DNA from: Polyporus tsugae
Lineage: Eukaryota; Basidiomycota; Agaricomycetes; Polyporales; Polyporaceae
Direction of reading: 5' to 3'
NCBI GenBank assembly: GCA_024305745.1
Contig: JAHRBS010000003.1
Coordinates: 1,612,001-1,676,000, forward strand
DNA length: 64,000 bases
Below, in pieces: positions 18,538 through 30,398 of the stretch (the first letter of the stretch is position 1; every line of letters begins with the position of its first letter). A program made the position numbers and the translations under genes. The notes under the pieces were generated by a model, which worked only from the letters and a program-made list of their open reading frames with translations, made no database searches and was not told where the DNA came from.

Positions 18538-20014
18538 ATGTCACGGACACGCGTCGGATCGTCAGGGACTCAACGTAGACGACGCTCTGCCACTGGAGCT
18601 CGCTCAGCCGTCCTTGGAAAGAAGAAGATCGCTCCTCCCAAGGTCGTCACCATTGCCGGTCAAAAGGTGAAACCCACCGTGATCCTCGACACGTTTTTCG
18701 CATTTGTGTCAGAACGCTACAGGATACACTCCAAGCGTTTGGCCGGAATACCCCAATCGGAATGGACCGATGATCCCATCCTGCAACAAAACCCGTTCAC
18801 GAATGTCTTCCGCGTCTTCGACCGCGTTACCCAGTATATCCTCCAACATGTCATCCGAAAAGGCGACCAAACGCTGCACGAACAATGCTTCCGCCTGATG
18901 CTCTTCCGCTCGTTCAATAAAGTCGAAACATGGGAATATCTCACCGACGAGTTCGGCGCGTTGACCTGGAGCAAGTTCGACCTCCTCGCAATCGAACACG
19001 CCCTGCTCGATCGGCAAAAGCAGGCCCCCCTCTATAACCCCGCCTATATCATACCGCCATCGAAGCTTGGAGCGAGCGCAAACGCGTCGAATCACCTGAG
19101 GCTCATTCAGCTCATGATGGAAGAAGACCTCCCATCGCAGCTCCAGAAGCTCGAGCACCTCAAAGACGCGCATGGGAGAATCATGCTTTTCCCAGGCATG
19201 GGCGAATTTATGGCCCTTCAGTACGCGAATCCCCCCTTTGCTTCCGTCGCCCCGCCCTCAGCTGATCTTCATGCTTCCATCCAGGCTCCTCCTCGATCTG
19301 AACATGACCGCCCACTTCAACTTCTCAGAAGACGAGTGGGTCGCGCTCGGCCCCGGCTCGCTCGAGTGCCTCCGGAAGATGTTCGGCAACGAGGTCCGCG
19401 GGAACGAGCTCGACGCGCTCCACTGGCTGCACCGCACGCAACACGACCACTTCGCGCGTCTGTGCACGCCCCTCGAGGGCATCCCCAAGCTCATCGAGGG
19501 GCGCGTGGAGGGCTTGAGCATGGTCGACATGGAGCACGCGCTGTGCGAGTGCGAGAAGTACTCGCGCGCGGCGCACCCGACCATCGTCGGCCGTCGCCAG
19601 AAGGTCGGCAAGCGCCAGTTCGTCCCGCGCCCCGGGCCCATCACCGCGGAGGTGCCCGACCACTGGCGCGACCCGGACAGCAGGAGGCGGACGGTGTTCG
19701 AAGAGCCGCCGGCCATGGAGGTCGACGGGGAGATCGTCTACGAGGTGTCGCACATCGTGGCTGAGAAGAAGAACTCGCAGGCAGGGGACCCGTTGTATCT
19801 CATCCGTTGGGTTGGCTATCGCCCCGATGACGATACGTGGGAGCGCGAGAGCAAGCTTGTCGACGGGGCGCCAGATGTGCTCAGAGACTGGACATCGAAG
19901 AAGAAGAGAATTCAAGCACGCGTGCAGGAATTCCAGCGGATGGGCGATAATTACATACCGACGCCTCGGGCGAAGTCCAAGAGGAAAGGCAGGAAGTCAG
20001 TCCAGGAACTCTGA
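18538..20014 (+). CDS. Chromodomain protein with DNA-base-hypermodification-like helical domain
   Basis: Two exons (18538-19220 and 19285-20014, intron with GT-AG ends) give 470 residues. After a basic tail (1-45) comes a helical domain with strongly patterned motifs. These are FVSERYRIHSKR (56-67), WTDDPILQ (76-83), FTNVFRVFDRVTQY (87-100), FRSFNKVETWEYL (123-135), FPGMGEFMALQLLLDLN (218-234) and FSEDEWVALGPGS (241-253). From memory this pattern fits the family found in phage 5-hydroxymethyl-dU DNA kinases and alpha-glutamyl/putrescinyl-thymine pyrophosphorylases, which also occurs in fungi. A classic chromodomain follows (about 376-430) with cage-type aromatics Y380, W403 and Y406 (YEVSHI, YLIRWVGY, DDTWE). 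The tail is Lys/Arg-rich. The likely role is a nuclear enzyme or reader acting on modified DNA or chromatin. The chromodomain is certain; the enzyme family is recognised by motif only. Confidence 0.75.
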
Positions 20015-20366
20015 TGTTCAGACACATATTTCCGCGAGTTTCACCTTTTCAGTTTTCGGATTGCTTTCGTGTCGCTTCTGTCCGTCGATTTGCTGTCTTT
20101 GCTTCTACCAGGTTTTTGTCGCCGTTGGCTACCGCATCGTGTTACCCCGGAATACTTTAGGATTACGCCTGTAATATGGTTCCTAACTCGACCAGTAGAA
20201 AACAAGTAGAACTCACGTTTTGAAGTCGGACGTACCGGGTCGGCGTGTCAAGCCCTGGTCCAATTGTACCGATCATCTTGAACAAAGAGTATACAAACGA
20301 AGATAATTTACACCGTGCCAGCAAGCAACAGCTCCCGTGAAACCAATGTATCATACAACACTCCGA
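20015..20366. other. Convergent 3' intergenic region
   Basis: This is the tail-to-tail space between the chromodomain gene (plus) and the adaptor-like gene (minus). It is AT- and T-rich, as expected for 3' UTRs. No gene is seen. Confidence 0.5.
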
Positions 20367-23300
20367 CTATAGTCCCTCAAAGAACGACAGATCCTGCGCA
20401 GACAACCCGCCGGCCTTCGCCCCGTTCGCCGGTTGCGCCCCACCCCGAACGCCAAACGCACTCCCATTCCCATTCGGCGCACTCAAAGGAGACGTCGTCC
20501 TCCCAAAGTCCCATGCATCAAACAGAGGATCCGACGCAGGCGCACTCGCGCTTGTAGCAGACGAGCTCGTGTGCATAGGCGCGAGACTTGCAGGTGGTGG
20601 AGCCGGGGACGGAGCACTGGGAGCAGCACTGCGACTGCGGGCTGTCACGCCGATCATGCCCAAACCACTTGATGGCCGCGTGGGGTTTAACGGGAAGCTC
20701 GAGCCTGAAGGTGTCAGTGGCTGTGCGGCCGCTGTCGTTGGAGCAGGTGGGTCCGAGTCCTCCTCGTCCATAATGTTGAGCAGCTTCGACGGTGCTCCGT
20801 CTCCGCCTGGTCCCGGTATGGCGGCGGGGAGGGGCGAGGCTGGGGCTGGCCACCGCTGGCCTTGTTTCGTGGCCGCGAGCTCGAGGAGGCTGAGGGTGTG
20901 CATGTGCTCTGCTGCGTGGGACCGTCTGCGGCCGAACAGGGAGGAGGAGCTGGCGCCATTCGTCGGGGAGATCGGTGTCGTTGTGGATGGTGAGCGCGCT
21001 GATTGGCTCGATGGACCCTGGAACTGCGGCGGTGGCTGCAGAGGTGGTGGCTGCAAGGGCGGCACTGCCCTCACAAACGACTGTCCCGGTGGGGGTTGCA
21101 GTGGAGGAGGCTGGAGGGCGGGAACCGCCTTCGTAGGTGGGTCCAGCCGAGGAGGTTGCGACGCTGTTGGGGGCTTCGTCGGCACGCGTGGTGGCGAGGG
21201 CGTGGCAAGCGAGCTTCCGAATGAATCGTCAAATCCACTAGAGCTGGAGGGGTTGTGCTTCGGAGCGAGCAACGCCTTGTCTGATGTGCTGTTACTGAAC
21301 AGCGAAGTGCTTGACGTTGACTGTGGTGAAAAATTGGATGATGGAGAGGAGTGGAAGTCTGAAAAGTCATCATCGTCGAGGGTAGCTAGATTGGGCTTCA
21401 ACAAAGCAGCCGAAGCACCAAGCGACGACGTAGGAGGGGGCGACATTACGTAGGGTGATAACATCGGCAAGGTCTGTGATCGTGAAGGGGGGCTGCGTAA
21501 CTTGGCAGTGGCGGCGTTCGCTGCAGCGAGTGTGCGAGGGGACTTCGCTATTGGAGGGGGTACCGGAGGAGAAGGATGCGCATGCGATAGTTGCTCCACT
21601 GGGGATTGGAAGGCGGAGAAATCGTCGTCGTCGTCGAAGAGGTTCGACGTTAACGGGCTCGTCGTCGGCGACTTTGAATTGTGGGCCTGTGATGGCGGAC
21701 GTAGCATCGGGCTCGAAAGCGATGACTTCGAGAAAACCGTGGCCATCGGTGTCTCACCACCAAGCGAGCTAGATGCAAAAGTGGACTCCTTGCCTTGGGC
21801 CGAACGCTGAGGTGTGCTGGCGGGCGTGACAAGGTGAGGGTATAACTCGCCCAGGGGCAAAGCAGATGAGGGTGAGGGCGGCGAATTCTCAGCAGCGGTT
21901 TGATACGAAGTCCGAGACGATGTCGAAGACGCCGACATCGGACCAGGCTCAACCTGAGCAGCTATTGGAGGACGAGCGAATGGCGATGATAGCGTGGGTT
22001 TCGACTTGGGCAGCACAGATGGGGCGATCGGCTTGAATGATGGAGGCGGCGGTAATGCAAAGCTGTTCAAACGCGGTGGCGATGTCTGCAAGGGGGAAAT
22101 TGGGCGAGAGGAGGGCTGTGAGGAGGATACGGAGGCAGAAGAGGGTTTCGAGGATCCAGCCCCCGGGGTGCTCGAAGGTGTAGTCGACCATGCGAGCTCA
22201 AATGGTGCACCAAGTGAAGGAACGGATGGCTGACTCGCGTTAGGTGGTGCTGAGGTTGCGAATCCGAATGTGAATAGCGCATCGAAATCGTTTGCTGCAC
22301 TAGTCGTAGGTGAGCCGAGCTTCGATCCAGCGCTAGACGAATTACTTGCAGCACTGATTGGTCGTAGCGGTGGTACTTTCGGTGGTGGAGCTAATGGTGG
22401 AGGTAGAACAGGAACCACGGGTTCGTGTTTCGTGCTAACAAACTTCTCCAATGCATCCGTAGGATCGTCTTCCACATCGTCGTTCGCACTTGGTACGATG
22501 TCCGACAGGAACTCCAAGTCGTCAGAAGATAACGCAAGAGAGCTGCGAGGACTTGCCCCACCACCTCGCCGCGAGAACCTGTTGAGGAATCGTGAGACCG
22601 CAGACGGAGGTGGAGGTGTCGCCGAGCGTGGCACTACTGGGTCGGGAGCAGAACTGTAGGACGACATCGGAGCAGCAGCGGGGGGAGGTATGTTTGCGGT
22701 AGGCTCCGTCAGAGGAGAAGGGAGTTGGGCGACGCTACTGGCGGCCGATGACCGCACACTATCCTGGCTGGCACGTTTCGACTCCCCCTTGACCTCGCTG
22801 CCAATGGGACTCTCGGGTTTATCCATTGAAGTCGATCGACTACCGTTATCCTCTCCCAGGACGGTGGATGCGGTTGTCGCAACTTGCGACTGACGACGAC
22901 CCCAGAAGGCGAACAACCCCCCTGACTTCTTGTCCTTCGCTGTATCCGTGGTCAGCGTAGTAGGGGCCTTCTCGACGATCCTCCAACCAACTGGGACATC
23001 ATCCTCAACCACCTCCTTCCGCTCCTTGACGGAAATCTCCCATGCCGTGGAACCCTTGGCAGCAAGGTAGTGCGACATCGGACTCCCTCGTGTGATGGGG
23101 AGGTTCTTCGTCAATTTCACAGAAGAAGCCATCTTCTTCGCCACCTGTGCCTGCGAAAACCGCACGAGCGGCTGTAATGATAAAGGAGGTAGGAAAGAGT
23201 CCGAAAAGGTGGACCTAATCATTCCAACGAAGGCAATCATACACGATGCTCAGCGCCGCATTACACCAGCTGTAAGGGGCACACTCACAGGCCCGGAACG

Positions 23301-24260
23301 CCTTCCATCCCACTGCGTTTGTCGTTGCGCCAAGAATCTTTCTCAGAAATCTGCTCCTTTTCTTTGGGGTCGGGATAGATTTCGCGAGATAGTTCCTCGC
23401 TCTGGGACAGGATGTCCGCTAGCAGTTCCGGGGGCTGAGACAAATACGATTCAGCTGAGAGGTTGCGGAGCGAGAGTGTTAGATAAAGAAGTACTCACGA
23501 CCCGACGATCCTGCTTTGCCTTCTCCTGTTTCGCCCTCTCCCACTCATCCACAACAGGCTCATCCTCGTCTTCCTCCTGTTTCGTGTCGGCCCACGCAGA
23601 AGGGCCCCAGGGGTCGGCGTCCGCGTCATTCGCACCAAAACCAGGAGCCTCTTCCGTCGGACCAGATTCAAACGTGCCGAAACCATCCGGACTGTGAGGC
23701 GCCGCGAGCTCTGGGGCGATGTCGTAACTCGGAATCACAAGAGACTCCGGAACTGATGTCGAGACATTGAGTGGCAGAAAGGCTTTCGGAGAAGCGGGAG
23801 ACAGAGAACACTCCGGCGAGGAGGCTTGAACCGGAGAGGATGGTAAACTCGGAGCAGGCCGGTCGGGCGAAGGAGCGAGTGCGACGTAGTCGTTGACATC
23901 TTGTGTAGCCGTATGCGACGCATCCTTTACAGCATCAGGTGCAGGTTCTTCCAGAGTCTCATGCTGGATACCTTGCTGTACCACCTCAGCCGGAGATTTC
24001 CCAAGCGTTATGCCTTCGTATGTGCTTGGACCCCATCCCGCGTCTCCGTCGGCCAGTGACCACGAAATGCCGGGGCTGCCGGAGGGTTCGTCCCACTGAA
24101 TGCCGGCACCGGTAGACCAGGAAGGCGCTGCCAAGTCTGCCTCCTCGTCATAGGAACTGGTGATTTTGGATGGGGAGGACCATGATGGACGAGAGTCGGC
24201 GTTGAACGTCGGGGTGACATCAGTTGTTTCACTCCATGCGTTTTGATAGAGGTCGTCCAT
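20367..24260 (-). CDS. Large disordered protein with clathrin-adaptor-ear-type motifs
   Basis: Three exons (24260-23499, 23434-23289, 23214-20367) give about 1251 residues. The N-terminal 230 residues are acidic and disordered with many Trp-containing motifs (SWST, IQWDEPSG, WGPS). A conserved core follows: DEWERAKQEKAKQDRRV, PPELLADILSQSEELSREIY, SSVKLTKNLPITRGSPMSHY and STAWEISVKERK. The remaining 900 residues are Pro/Ser-rich and disordered, punctuated by acidic-phenylalanine motifs such as DFDALFTF, DDDDDFSAF, DDDDFSDF, FDDSFG, DPLFDAWDFG and the C-terminal DLSFFEGL. Such D/E-rich FxxF motifs bind the gamma-ear of AP-1 or GGA adaptors, as in aftiphilin, gamma-synergin and yeast Laa2. A role in clathrin trafficking is an inference. 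Acceptor and donor sites were chosen because they alone keep the frame. Confidence 0.7.
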
Positions 24261-24602
24261 GTGCGTGGCGGTCGTGTATCATCAGTCACGACGACGACGA
24301 TGTCGAGGCTGGGAGGCGTGGAAGGGGAAGGTGTGAGACACTAGTACTGCTGAGACGGCGAGGCTGAGGCTGAGACGGACTCGGACCCGTTGCGTCTGAG
24401 AGATCTGAGCGCTTGAGCGCACACAAGTGCCGTAATTGCGCTGCGGTGTCTGGAGTCTCCCGAGTCCCACGTGGTTGGCGAGGTCCCGGGACACGCCAGG
24501 ACGAACATCGCCCGAAATGCGCACTGGCTGCTCCCATTCCGACTCCATCCTCGACCTGGCTCAGGCTCCTCTCCGGCTTGTCCCTCCTCACTCCTCTTCG
24601 CC
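24261..24602. promoter_or_regulatory. Shared divergent promoter region
   Basis: These 342 nt separate the ATG of the adaptor-like gene (minus) from the ATG of the Ste50/Ubc2 gene (plus), so both promoters must lie here. No TATA box stands out. Confidence 0.5.
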
Positions 24603-27018
24603 ATGGACGCGTCGTCCATCGAGCTTAGGCACATCCAAGACTGGGACGAGAACGATGTCCACATCTGGCTCACCAAACTTGGCTTTCCGCAGTACGAGCA
24701 GCAGGTTAGAGGTACGCCCGCACCGTTGTCCGTCGATACCAACAGTCGCCGAACACTATCCTAGAGCACAACATATCCGGCGATGTTCTCTGTCTCCTCG
24801 ATCCAGAAAGCCTCAAGGAGATGGGCATTGCTACCATCGGCCAACGGCTAGCTATTCTCAAGGCCGTGTACAATGTCAAGCTCGCGCAGAACATTCCCAT
24901 TGAACCCGACCACTACGTTCCCCCTTGTGCGTCTTCACGACTTCTTGTTGGAACTTACTTGACCCTTGGTACAGCGGAAGTAGAGGACCGCCACGAATAT
25001 GTCAGCGTTGAGCGATTGTACGACTTGCTCAAGGACCAAGGTGTGTCTTCACAACCTTTTTGTCGCTATGATACTCACACCTCCAACAGGCGACCGCCTT
25101 CGTTCGCTAGAGGAGGATAACAGAAGATTGAGCGAGACCCTGGGTAGTTGCCTGGAGGACCTCAACTCACTCCGTCATGTATCGCACCGACCATCCACGG
25201 TAAGCTCTATCAGTGTTACCTGTTCATCATCCCAATTCTGTCCGCAGGCGGACGCAGAGAGTCCTGTGCAGCGTTCACACTCCTTTAAATGGGCGTCCTT
25301 TGTGAAGCCGTCCAAGTCTCCCACCAAAGTTGCCGCCGAAGTCGAGTCTCCCCAACCATCTCCACAACGTATGGAGCACAACATTGGCAATGGCTCGCGA
25401 CACACCGACTCCACTTACACCGATAAGTCTCGCGCATCCGCCGCTACCCTTGTTGGAAGTGAAGCTTCAACAAGTCAGCATACGTCGTACACCAGTACCA
25501 GCACCTTACAGCCCAACCCCATACCTACTCGTCCACAACGTCAGGACAGCCAAGATAATCTCAAGAGCTTCAAAGTCAGCTTGGATGATCCGGCATGGAA
25601 AGTCCTTCCTGCGGCTCTGAAGAAGTACAAGATCAACAATGACGATTGGCAAAACTATGCCATGTTTATCTGCTATGGCGCTCCGGGTACGTTGCCAAGC
25701 CAGGGTGCTACTTTGTCCTTGTTCTCGGCATTTACGTTATGCCTTGTCCAGGAAACCGTATCGAGCGGTGTCTCAGTTACGACGAGAAGCCTCTGTTGCT
25801 CTTCCAGAAGCTCAAGGATGCGAAGAAGAACCCAGTGTTTATGCTCAAACACATCAAGGATATCCGGTCACCCATCGCCGTCGCGCAGCAGAAACAGGCT
25901 GCTCGCAAGGCGTCGGCCTCTGCTGACGGTACTCCACCTGCGAAGACCGCCTCTCCGCCTGGAGCCAGCACGTTGCAGACATCACCGGGACCAGCCCGTG
26001 GACGTCCACCTAAGTTGCAGGTATCCCACTTACAACATCAGACATCCGGCCTCCTCACGGGTGTCCCGAATGGTCAGTCAGGATGGCCAGAGCTTATGTC
26101 ACCCTCGGTCGAGAGCAAGGGCGATGCTACTGCCGATACATCCAAGAGCCATGGCGACGCTGGAGCAGGGACATCGGAAGGAGCAGAGGGGGGTACGCCT
26201 CCCGTCCTCAGGGAGATGCCCCCAGCCACGGAAGTATCATATTCGGTTGCGATATATCCATATATGGCGGAGCAAGAGGACGAGTTCGATGTGGTTGTGT
26301 GCGTGATCTGTTTGACGCGGGCGATTGATCTTGTGCTGACTTAGGAGCAGTGGCGATACTTTCATCATCGTCTCCCGAGCACGAGGTTGGTGGGTCGTGC
26401 AACGCGACCCTGCAGGGACGGGCCAGGTGGACCAAGATCCATCGAAGCAGGGTTGGGTACCTGCGGGGTGCCTGCTCGAAACCAAGATCCCTGTAGCGGC
26501 AGCGATTGCGGAGGCAACGGCTACTTCCCGTGGTACACCAAGTGCCTCGCCGCCGCCAACAACACCACCAGGGACGACGCCGATTCTACCACTCAGCATC
26601 CTGTCCACAAGTTTCCCCGGTATTGCGCTCATGGACTACAAGAAGAAGGGAGACGAGGAGTTGGATCTACAGAAGGACGATTCTCTGCGGGTGTTCAAGC
26701 GGTACAACCATTGGTCATATGTGAGTCGCGCCTTCGTCTCGTTTCAGCGCCTGTAGTGTTAAGTACTGTGCACTACAGGCTGTCAAAGAAGAGACAGGGG
26801 ACAGAGGTTGGGTGCCCTCATGGTTCATCGGGAAGGTTCCCACGTCGGCTTCGGGAGGTACACCTGCGACGCCGAGTGCCGGTACGGGACCTGGCCTCAC
26901 AGCGGACGCACCAGACGCATCGTACTCCCTCCCTGGGATTCAGGCGGCGCAGGTCTCGCCCATGTCTTCGGCGTTCCCGCCCATACAGTCGCGAGTAACG
27001 GCGGTCATCCAGGGATGA
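24603..27018 (+). CDS. Ste50/Ubc2-type MAPK adaptor (SAM-RA-SH3-SH3)
   Basis: This is an adaptor for pheromone and morphogenesis MAPK signalling, which links a Ras/Cdc42-type GTPase to the MAPKKK. The ATG at 24603 opens a SAM domain (IQDWDENDVHIWLTKLGF ... ISGDVLCLLDPESLKEMGI ... IGQRLAILKAV). A short coiled coil (RLRSLEEDNRRLSETLGSCL) follows. The Ras-association domain runs from KSFKVSLDDPAWKVLPAALK through NRIERCLSYDEKPLLLF to NPVFMLKHIKDIR. Two C-terminal SH3 domains follow: YSVAIYPYMAEQEDEFDVVV...GWWVVQ...GWVPAGCL, and ALMDYKKKGDEELDLQKDDSLRVFKRYNHWSY...GWVPSWFIG. SH3 domains at the end of a Ste50 protein are characteristic of basidiomycetes (Ustilago Ubc2) and absent in yeast. The gene is broken by many short introns. 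The stop is at 27016-27018. Confidence 0.88.
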
Positions 27019-28124
27019 TCTGCCGGCAGTTCGCGTTGGCAACCCTCTTCCGAATATGTTGTCTTGTCTCGCTTTGCATCGCTACGACCGTAATGACTCG
27101 CATCCCATATCGGCTCTCCCCCGCAAACCCCCCTAGACCATGCCGTCTGGGCCTTTCGTTCAACCTACCTGCATCTGGTTCTCTTCGCACTATGTCCATA
27201 CTGCCTCCGACCACGACGCTCCTTAGCATTCATTGGTTCCCCTCGCCGATCCCCACCATCGGCTCGCTAATTCATTATGGTCCTGTATCGCTCTTTGCGC
27301 TCGCCATACGCCCGACGATTGCCATGCACATACGTAGCGGAGCATACATTTGTCGCGCAATCTTCTCCCATTCACGCTCTCGTGGTTACTGTGGATTCTG
27401 AGTCGTTCACCGGTCCCCCCCCCGTTCTGTCGTAGTAGTAGGAGTATATACATACATCCCTTGTCTTTTTTCCGCTCGCTGCTCTGAGCATGTCGCATTC
27501 GATCGCACGTTAGCCCCCCGTCTAGTACTGTACAAGTAGTATATATTCTCTGACACCTCCATGCTTCGACAGCGTCAATTCAAACGTTTGAGGGAAGGTG
27601 AGGGGAAAATAGCTAAGTACATGGTGTGGAAGATGGCATCGTTGGGATACAAGGGAGACAGAGGGGAGACAGTGGTCTACATACATTGTGGGTTAAAGGA
27701 TGAGAAGCGGGACAGGACAGCAAGCAAATAGCGATGGAAAGCGAGCGATACATACAGGAAGCCGGTGACGTACCGTAGTCCAGTCAAATGTCCTCCAAAG
27801 TCCAAAATCCATCATTTCACAAGGCAAGACGACACCTCGACGTAAGGTAGCTCGAAAAAAAAAGCCTTGCGCGACCGCCGTTGACATGAGGGCTGGCGTA
27901 CGTAGACGTAGGCGCATCGCTACATCTCCTTGTGATTGTGATTGCGCCGGAACGGATGGAGGACGGTACTGAACCTGCGAAGACAAAGACAGCACATTGA
28001 CAAGACACGGCGCAAGGAAACAAGACCGGCGCGCGGGAGCGGCAGCAACAACAATCGTCAGCATCGCAGTCTAACAACACACAGACACAGACACACGGCG
28101 GCGCGGCGCGTGTGTCGCGGACGC
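27019..28124. other. Convergent 3' intergenic region
   Basis: About 1.1 kb lies between the 3' ends of the Ste50/Ubc2 gene and the J-domain gene. Small frames occur on both strands, but none shows conserved motifs or sensible splicing. It most likely consists of 3' UTRs. Confidence 0.45.
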
Positions 28125-29854
28125 TCACCATCCGCGCCATCCTCCTCGCCGGCTCCCGGTCGAGGTCGGGCTGCCAGAGTCCCTGTCCCTGTCTCTGTCT
28201 TTGCCGGTAGTATCGCCGTATGCGTGGCTGTGTCGGGAAGAATGGTGGCTACTGTGCTTGTCGCGGACTCGAGCGTCCCCACTGGCGTACGCTCCTGGCA
28301 TACCGGAGCCAGCAGGCGGGTCGACGTCCATCTGATTGCTGTCCCGCCTCTGTTGGCCGCCGACGGGAACAGTGGCTTTATGCATGGGAACTGGGTGAGC
28401 GCTAGTACTAGGAGAGCCCAGGCCGCCCGCTGGGCGGGCACGCAGGCTAGCGGTCAACTTACGCGTGGTGATAAGCGCGACACGACGGCCACGGTGAGGG
28501 TCTTCTGTCATGGCGCGCCCACGCTCACGATGGCTGTGGCGAGAGGAGCGGCGCTCGTGGGTGCTAATCAGCATTGGGGGCACGACGGGCTGTGAGCGGG
28601 GGTGGGCGTGGCTATCGCGTCGAGAGCCTGCAAGGTGTGGGTGTGAGTGTACTCATTAGAGAAACTTAGCTTCCTTGGGAAAACTCACTGGATATGGGGA
28701 CGTTGAAGGGTTGCGCAGGGGGTGCGACGTTGACAGGAGACTCGGCGGGTCTGTCTGCGATGACGGGTGGAGGCTGACGGGATATAGGAGTGGTGTTTGA
28801 GCGGCGAGGTGCATCATCAATGGTGCCATGAGGCTGCTCGACGCCATTGATAGTGTGCCGTTCACCATCTGGGGAGGAGTATGTGACGTGTTCATTGCCC
28901 TGGAAGGATGCTCGATTTCAATGGTGTTCTAAAGAGCTAAAGGGGTATGCACTTACGTCCGCATCAATGCGCTTGGTGATCGACTCCGTACGGCCGTTGA
29001 TTGTCCGCGACGTCTGGCTGCGGGAGATGAATCGATCGCTGCTCCCGAAGGAGTGTGTCGCGGAGCTGTAAACGCGAGTGTTGGAGGAGTGGAATGCGGG
29101 ACCGCTGAAGAATGCGCCAAAGGGCGATCCGCCGAACATGCTCCCTCCAAGGGGAGACGGACGAGACAAAGCCCCACCGAAAGGAGTCCCAGCAAACGGA
29201 TCGCGCGTCTGCCCGAATGGAGTACGGAAGAAAGGGTCATCGAACGGTGAGCGAGTGAACGGAGTGTTCGCAAAGAGCGGGTCGTTCTGGAACGCCGAGT
29301 GGAGGTCACCAACCATGGAGTTGAAGAGCTCGAAGGGGTCGGTGAAGGTGAATTGAGGGCCACGGGAGCCGAAACGGGGACCGAAGTGAGCGTTGAAGAA
29401 GGGATCGTTGGCGAAGGAGTCCCTCGAGAACCCGAATGGATCTCTGGCTGCATCGCGCCTGATATCTGGCTGCTCTGTTGGAGGAGGCCAGACACCGTGT
29501 CTGTCATACAACTGCGTAGATGGCCGCGGTCAGCGTGGACTGCGACACCGGAGATGACGATAGGAGTACTAGTACGCACCTTGCGGTTCTCGGAGTTGTT
29601 GAGAACCTCGTAGGCGTTGTTGACTAGTCGAAACTGCTCTTCGGCGGCTGCCTTGTCTGCGGGACTGACATTCTGGGGCAACCTGTCGGGATGTGTCTGG
29701 AGCGCTTTCTTCCGGTATGCCTTTCTCACTGTTGCACGCCATGCGAATGAAGGAGGCGTTTCAGAGGGGGACAGGGAAACAGGAACGTACCTTCCTCGGA
29801 AGTAGCATCCTTGCTCACGCCGAGAATGTCGTACAGGTTAGCCGGCGTGGACAT
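28125..29854 (-). CDS. Class B J-domain protein (DNAJB6-like layout)
   Basis: This is an Hsp40 co-chaperone. [21 protein letters not shown] at 29854 begins the J domain, which continues after an intron as [18 protein letters not shown] with an intact HPD, then [16 protein letters not shown] and LYDRHG. A long Gly/Phe-like region follows, full of DPF and PF units ([49 protein letters not shown]), then [19 protein letters not shown], as in the DNAJB2/6 group. A further exon contains [20 protein letters not shown]. The 3' exons encode a basic, His/Ser/Arg-rich tail ([37 protein letters not shown]) ending RRGGWRGW. The donor in VPIS and acceptor ttgcag keep the frame. In this class the J domain drives Hsp70, and the G/F region handles aggregation-prone clients. 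Confidence 0.8.
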
Positions 29855-30398
29855 GACAGGAGGGTCAGATTAGTGTCAGGATAGCAGTAGAGTGAAGCTG
29901 GGAGAGACCGAGGAGGGTCGTCGAGCTGCAATGAGGGCTGCAACGAGGGCTGCAACGAGGGCTGCGACGAGGGCTGCAACGAGGACTGCACCGCGACTAA
30001 GATGCGTAGAAAAGGGCCGTGCAGAGCCGCGCTCTGTTGTGGAGGTGGGTGGCGGAGGTAAGAACAGTACTGGAACTTTCCTCATGCTTGTACTGTAATC
30101 GGGGGACAACCATGTTCCACCAGCGGCCCGCACTCCATGAGGACCCGGCGTCTGCCGCATCGCACAGCCACCATAGACCCTATCCCTAACCACGTGGCAC
30201 TAGATTTGCTCAAGCGCCCATCAACCTTCCGACCTCAGACTCTCTCGAGGCGCGACGCACGTAGGCTCTGTGCTTTCTCGTCGTTATTCCTTTCCTGCTG
30301 CTGCTTGACCATCTCCATATTCTTGGCTACTCTGTGCTTGCCCGTCTGCAACAGGAAGCCAGGATCTGGTTTCCGAACCTCCCCAAATTAGACTGACC
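29855..30398. other. Divergent intergenic region with tandem repeat
   Basis: This is the promoter space between the J-domain gene (minus) and IPI3 (plus). It contains the 12-bp tandem array at 29933-29992. Otherwise no gene is seen. Confidence 0.5.
29933..29992. repeat. 12-bp tandem repeat, five units
   Basis: Five units of gagggctgcaac with single-base variants (the last is gaggactgcacc) run back to back, about 80 nt upstream of the J-domain gene start. Because 12 is a multiple of 3, the repeat stays open in translation, but no gene is supported. Confidence 0.9.

Noticed and set aside
18538..19764. Single 408-codon frame covering the chromodomain gene's start
   Set aside because: Its second half is an Arg/Ala/His-rich shadow. 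Removing the 64-nt intron 19221-19284 restores the conserved LLLDL..FSEDEW sequence and the chromodomain.
20569..21453. Plus-strand open frame of 294 codons rich in Gly and Trp
   Set aside because: It is antisense to the Pro/Ser-rich last exon of the adaptor-like gene; the composition follows from that, and no start context or splicing supports it.
27693..28064. Minus-strand open frame downstream of the J-domain gene
   Set aside because: It follows the stop of that gene and shows no conserved sequence; 3' UTR is the simpler explanation.
29892..30098. Plus-strand frame with repeated RAAT units
   Set aside because: The pattern is just the translation of the 12-bp tandem repeat.
30174..30195. 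Telomere-like ccctatccctaacc
   Set aside because: It is a single short occurrence between two genes, not a tandem array.
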